From contig CM076947.1 of assembly GCA_039566865.1 (NCBI GenBank), positions 23,313,501 to 23,377,500 of the forward strand: a stretch of DNA of 64,000 nucleotides, read 5' to 3'. Every line of letters starts with the position of its first letter. The stretch's first letter is position 1. Both the position numbers and the translations under genes were made by a program. Below the pieces are notes generated by a model. That model made no database searches, had not been told where the DNA came from, and saw nothing but the letters and a program-made list of their open reading frames with translations. Of this stretch, positions 54,101-61,100 are shown one piece after another. The stretch is from Aurelia coerulea. Its lineage: Eukaryota > Cnidaria > Scyphozoa > Semaeostomeae > Ulmaridae.

Positions 54101-57100
54101 AAAATCAAAGTTAAAAAATATTGGGCAAATGATCAACATACCGGGTGCGCCAAAATAAACTATGCACGTTTGGCAGGCCACAATAAATTGTACACTGGAT
54201 CAATTTTGAAGATTTATGACTTAACTTTAGCAGAAAGCCTGAATATAGATTCTAGGATTTTTTGCAAATTTGTCCATTTTCAGTTTTTAGAGCTAGAAGC
54301 GAATTTCTTAAAATTTTCGTTTTTGAAAATGCTGAAAACGATCAAAAAAAACGTAGATCAAATTCTAAAAGACTCAACATGAATGAACAAAGAGAAACGT
54401 TTTCAGGGTGAATTGGGGATCTATTACGAACTCTCGTACAGCAGATTACAATTAATCGATTTCTAATTCCCAAATCACCACGAACAAGTTATACCTTTGT
54501 CCATTCATGTCGATTCTTTAGAAAATTTGATCGATGTTTTTTTATCGTTTTCAAAGTTTTCGAAAACTAAAATTTCAAGAAACTAGCTTCTAGCTCTAAA
54601 AACTGAAAACGAACAAATTTGCAAAAAATCCCAGTATCTAATTCAGGCTTTCTGCTAAAGATTACGTCATAAATCTTCAAAATCGATCCAGTGTACAATT
54701 TATCGTGGCCTACCAAAAGTGCATAGTTTATTTTGGCGCATCCGGTATTTTCAAGCTCTGTACGACAACAAGACTTCCCTATATCATTATTTCTGCATAG
54801 CAAATCCATGGACAGGATACAGACCTAAAATTTCAGGACCTTTGCCCAGCCTTTAAGAGTTAGTGCCTAAAAAATTACAAACAAACACACAGTATCCTGA
54901 GGAAACAAGAGTTCCAAAGAAAGATGCATTTTGTAAAAAATCATGGTTTGTACCACTTCCTTACCTGGCAAATGATCTACCGGGCATCCCAGAAAAAAGT
55001 ATACAAATTTGGTTGGGTCCAGCGATGTGAATTTAGCTTTAATCAATGGCTAACCACTCTCAAAATATTCCTTGATAGTTGACTTGAACATAAATAAAAA
55101 GTATACATATTTGGTTGGGTCCAGCGGTGTGAATTTAGCTTTAACCAATGGCTTATCACTCTCAAAATGTTCCTTGATAGTTGCCTTGAACATAAATAAA
55201 AAGTATACCTATTTGGTTGGGTCCAGCGGTGTGAATTTAGCTTTAACCAATGGCTGATCAGTTTCAAAATGTTTCTCGATAGTTAACTTCAACATAGATA
55301 AAATTCTACAGATGTAATGAAGTGTTCATACACTTCGAACATCAACAAAAGTATTTAACTCTATAGCCCAGGTTCGAATCTCTATCAGGGGAAATTTTTT
55401 GACAACATCAGCTATGACCAGAAAATGATATGGGCGGTTTCAACCAACAAATTTTCATATCTAATACAATTTCTGTTATACTGTAAACTTCTAGCCAGCA
55501 ATGTGCAGAGGCTTCTTGGAAACATATCGCCAGACAAAAGCAACGTGTCTTTCTCCATTCATCTACTACTTAATTTTCTAAAAAAATTAAAAATCGTCAA
55601 ACATTCTGTGAAAGGCACACACACTGCCGTGGATGTGATTGGCGAGTTTCAATGTCGAAGTCACTAACAAAAGATTTGGCCCTTGACTAATTACCAAGCT
55701 TGATGCTTTTGGATCATGCTTTTTCCCACAAATAAAGGGAGTCCGTTGGTTATAATCTCCATGAATTTCAATGTACAGTGAAACTACTGAAGCTTGCCTA
55801 ATTTTAGTCTTTTCTATTGTTTCATCTACCCAATGAGTGCCATGACAGTGCCCCTTTTGCTTCAATTCAAATTGCTTGAAGGTCGTTAGTATAAGTTCCT
55901 CCAAGCAGAACATCTTTGCTCCTCCTCAATTTAATTTCAACCATTTAAGTAAAGGACCAAAATTGAGTAAAATTCTAAATTGTTAGGTATTCAGCTAGAT
56001 TATAAGCTAAATTTTGAACAGCATATCTCTGAACTTTGCAGAAAAGCAGCATCACAACTTAATGTGTTAAAAAGACTCAAACGATTCATTGGTTTTAATG
56101 AAAGGAAAATTCTTGTGCAAAGTTTTGTATATTCCAATTTCAACTATTGCCCGCTAGTATGGTACTTCTCATCAGCTAAGTCTTTGCAAAAAATTGAGAA
56201 GATTCAAGAACGTGCTCTTAGATTTTTGTACAATGATCACCGATCTTCTTACAGTGAATTACTCTTGAAATCAGAAAGATGTACTATGCATGTTTCCCGT
56301 CTGAGAGTTCTCTGTATAGAAGTTTTTAAGACCTTGAAACATCTCAACCCATCTTTCATGCGGTTTGGATTAGTTGTATATATTGTAAATATGTATAGCT
56401 AGATAAAGATAATCGAATGAAAATAAGTTGACAAACAAACAAATACCTTCTTTACTCTTTGACTTGGTATCTTCAATACGCTGAGTGATCAATTTCATTT
56501 CTACAGATGCCTATGAAATTGTAAATGAAGAAAAAACATTAAACAAGTACCATTAATAATCTCTTGAAAGGAGTTACGAAAATGCTACACGAAAAGTCTC
56601 CACAAAGTTACGAGCTCTTATCAAAATTTTCTTCGAGTACCAAATTAAATTTGTTATCTATCTCATAAAATGATTTTTGTGAAAAATAAAAATGTTTTTC
56701 CTTGCTCTGCCACATCTGGCTTATCACTTAGAAAGAAAATACTTTCGCGGGAAGAAAATTTCGCGTTTTTCTCGTTTTGACTGAAATTTGTGAAAGTTTC
56801 TTTCGCGAAATTTCCAAAAATGTGAAACTCGCGAAATTTCCAAAAATATACAAAGAAAATCTATTCTTGCGAAATGTTCTAAACTATGAAATTTCGCATG
56901 TTTAATTCACGCGAATTGTGGTATTTTTGCAAAACGCGAAAGTTCATTCCCATGAAATTTCCTATTTTGGCCGATCCGCGAAAGTTAATTCCAACAATGC
57001 CGCGTTTTTCCAACTTGCGAAAGTTTCTTCCCTTAAAGAACTCGATTCATAAATTTTGGCATTGGAAAGTTCCTCGAACGAGTGTATTTGATTAATTTTC

Positions 57101-58076
57101 TTCCATGATAAAATACAAGAGGTTTTTACAATGACTATTTGCAAGATAACAAAAATTATCTTTCTTGCTCGAAGTTGTCTTGCTAGTATTCTTGCAGAAA
57201 TTGCAACTTGCGCAAAAATCTCCTTACCGTTGTTTCTTTCAATAAATTTCTGCCAAAAGTATGAAGCAAATATGTGTATTGTTGCAAATAATCTTTCACA
57301 GAAAACAAACACTTCTTCATTTCTTCAAACCGCTGTTATTTTCATTCAAAATTATTGTTCTATTTTAACAGGGCACATTGTAAAACAGTTTTGTAACTGA
57401 CTATTTATATGATTTGATATTATTTGATAATGAAATATATTTAACTTTATTTACTTGTTAACCTGATATTTGTACCCTGCACAAAAAATTTAAAATGTAA
57501 CGAAATGAAATCTAGTATCACTGAAATTTTCTTTATAAACATTGTTACCTCTTCAAGACTTTTCCTTAGTTCCTTGATTTTCTCATCTTTTTCTTGATTT
57601 GTCTGATGGAAAGGAAACAACTCTTAAAAAACATTGTATGATATTAAACGAAACACGAAACTATTTATTTCATAAAACGTAACATATGCAAAATTATAGA
57701 GAAATCAATTAAACAAGTTTGCATTTGCAAACAGCAAAAAATATAAAAATAGCATCTTAAAAACGACAATTATTTGATTTACTTCAACTTGTTAGAATTC
57801 CTTTCCTGCTAAATATTGTTTATAATTTAACGTTACAACAAAAACTAAGAATCAGCAAAAAATAAACAAAAATTTTTTCGAAAAGATATTGAAAATTATT
57901 AATTAATAAATTGAAATCACAAGTTGGCATCCCACCCACCTCGATTTTAGAAAATAAAAAATCCGTCAAAGTAAGAAAGGATTCTGTCAAAACCGAAGAC
58001 GCTGCACTGATCGTTCAGTGGCCAGAGGGGAAAATTAGATTAAAAGAAACAAAATATTGCGTCCCCGGGTGGGCTC

Positions 58077-58134
<58 letters not shown>

Positions 58135-61100
58135 ACGCTTCCACCAGAAATTTTCTAGTTAGTCTTTCGTCGTTTACAAAAATCACAGGTGGTGACATGA
58201 TCGTGGTGACATTCAGGAGGAATTCAAAGTTGGAATCTTTTCAGTAAGTTCAACCTTCCGACTACGGAATTTTGTCTGCAAAGATTTTCCCTAAACATCC
58301 ACGGATCAAACGAGAAGCAAATCAACGCGTACTGTAACAGCTCTTGAGCTCTATATAAAACTAAGCTATAAGCCCCCCTCTCTAAGAAGCCCCTTCTCTT
58401 TTAAGCCCCTCTCTAGGGTGTCCGAAATTAAATAAGCCCCCGGGGGCCTAATAGAGCTTTTACAGTATTCAAATCAATATTTGACGACAAAACTGAATTC
58501 AGAAAGAAAGTTTCAGATGTGTACCTGTATGAGTTCTGCCATTGCATTTTTATCAGTATCCATCCTCGCAGCTTGCAGTTGTTTTTGAAGATCAATGATC
58601 ATTTCGTTGAGTTGTGCATTCTCTTCATCTTTTGAAGCAAGAATTATCTAAAACGAAAGAAATAAAGATATTTTCTTCATCAGAAAATTCGATACATTTA
58701 CAAACAAAAGAAAATCATCAGCAGCACTAGCGTCATTAGCGTCATCATCAGGAGCACTAGCGTCAAAGGATTCATTTCATTTTTCATTTTTATTTATCTA
58801 AACAGGGTAAAGTTATCAATCATATACATAAATTGTTTTCCAAACTGCCCTGCACAAAGAAAGAGATAAACCCTAAAATTTACAATCTAAATACACAATA
58901 ACAAAGTAAAAGTTGTTTAAAAATAATAGAACGATAGGCAGGAATCAAAAATGGTTCCTTGACCCTTGATAACGCTGGCAGCCTATTGTTACACTGGGCT
59001 CGAGGTTGAGCACAGCCAGAAATCTACACCAAGCCTATTTTGATGCAAGGACGCATATACCCGTCCCCTTTGCTGCTGAAAGCTATGTAGGCATTTGGAA
59101 TCTAGCTCTGGCAAAAATGTTGCATTAAAAAAAAGTGACATAGTTTGCGAGAGTCCAACAGTTTGGATAAAAACAAATACCTTCCATTCGTCAACTTTCT
59201 TATTGAAGGCCACCATGATTTCATCATCTACATCAGTTTTTGATTGCATCTGCTGTTGCAGATCTTGAACCTTAAATGTAATGAATTAGATAAGATGACA
59301 AAGTACAAGAACAGATAGTTTGTAAGGAATGTTTGTAAACGCGAGGATGGCTCAGTGGTAGCATGTTTGACTACCAATCTAAAGGTTGGTAGTTCGAGTC
59401 CTCAATCAACCTGTCAAATCTGCTACGAAGAGTAAGGAAAGTCACCAACTCTCTATAATTCCAGGCCAAAGGAATCACGAGGTGTGGCCACATCGAGAGG
59501 AAGGACCAGGACGCTGCTTCGATAAGCTTAGCATCTCGGCGTCCTCAAACTGCCTTCGGATGGGATGCTACGTAGAAAAACAAAATCGTGTCGTGTGGAC
59601 ATTCCATAGGATAATCCCTAATATTCACTAGTTGAGAAAGGTTTGGGCGAAGACTAGTATTTGAAGCGGATTTTTACGAGGCTCCTGAAGGGGAATCATT
59701 CCATTTTTCCAGTTATATTTTGTGGGAAATCCTGGCTCCTTTTCTAAAACATGTATGTGATGATTAAATCCAATTCCCAGTCTGCTACTTTTGCCAATTC
59801 CCAGTCTGTTACTTTTGCCGTTGGCATTCCCGGTTAAAGTCAATAAAATCCCAATCGTAACACAAAAATTTCATTCTATGGGAGTCATTTTAGGCAAATC
59901 CCACTCAAATACCATCTTACCCCATGTAGGTCCCTCCTTGAAAGATGACAGAGTTCTTATTCTTGCCTACTTACTAACTGATTCATTCATTTATTCATCT
60001 GTATCTACTCATCTATCTATTCATTTCTGTTCATTTCTGTATCTATTCATCTATTCTGTATCAATTCATTTATTCATCTGTATCGTATCTTAGTTGTTAA
60101 TCAGAATTATATCTGTTTCGTACAATTGTAATGTATTCCATAACTTTATATTATAACTATCTTATAACTTTATCAACATATAATAGTTAAAGCTTTGTTA
60201 TGTTCTTGTTCTTGTAAGCGCCCTAGACTAGATAAGCATTGCTTTTTCTAGGGCGTACAAATCAGTAAGTATTTAGTTTTAGCTGATTTGTGAATAAATA
60301 TCATCATTTATTCATCTGTATCTACTACTAAAAATTGTTGCAAACCATTAAAATTAAAGGCGGTATTAAAAACACAGGAACATAAGTAAGTCATCGTGTC
60401 TTGAGGATATACCCCCGATATACCACAGGATAATATCCACTAGTCGAAGAATGATTGAACAAAGATTAGCATTTGAATTACACTTAAACTACGGCAAAAG
60501 GCAAATCCTTGGAACGTTTCGCTCCTTGAAAGAGGGAAAGGCTCCTGTCTCTCACTCTCACTTATTAACTGCTTCTTTTATTAAGTTCTTCATTCATTTA
60601 TTGACTCAATCCATCCATTCATTCAAACTCTCCTAAGCCATTTCCATATACTTCTCAGTCTGTGTCTACCACCAAAAATGAATACAAAACCATCAAATAA
60701 ATGCAGCCTTACCTGTGATCGTAATAGGTCCCTTTCTTGTCTCATATTTTCGAGCAGAGTATCAGTGTCTTCAAGTACACTCTGTAAAATAAAAAGACAA
60801 TGAAGTATGGAGTAATTCAACCCGCAATCTCATTACAGAAACCCCTTATCTATAAGAATACAGGCAAATGGATGACCCTTCAAAAGAGAAGCTGCTGTGG
60901 AGCATAGATTCTAAATAATTTCTAGGTCGTAAAAAGGTGGGTGTAAAAGTTCAATCTTATTTCTTCTGATTGAATGGTTTGATACAAACTTTAAATATTA
61001 TCCATAAATGACTGTAATATAATGTAGCATTCTCAGAAATTTTGAATAAAGATTTTGAAAATTACAGCATTCACATAAAAAAAATTTGAGGACATGACGT

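Noticed and set aside
54139..54809. Open frames on both strands encoding similar peptides (LYTGSILKIYD)
   Set aside because: They are the two arms of a palindromic transposon read on opposite strands.
55043..55267. Frame with repeated HRWTQPN motif
   Set aside because: Translation of the 102-bp tandem repeat; no coding signal outside it.
56962..57312. 116-residue minus-strand frame
   Set aside because: Runs through the GCGAAA repeat; no similarity to known domains.
59341..59411. Functional tRNA gene
   Set aside because: Box A and box B are present but the acceptor arms do not pair and a SINE body follows.
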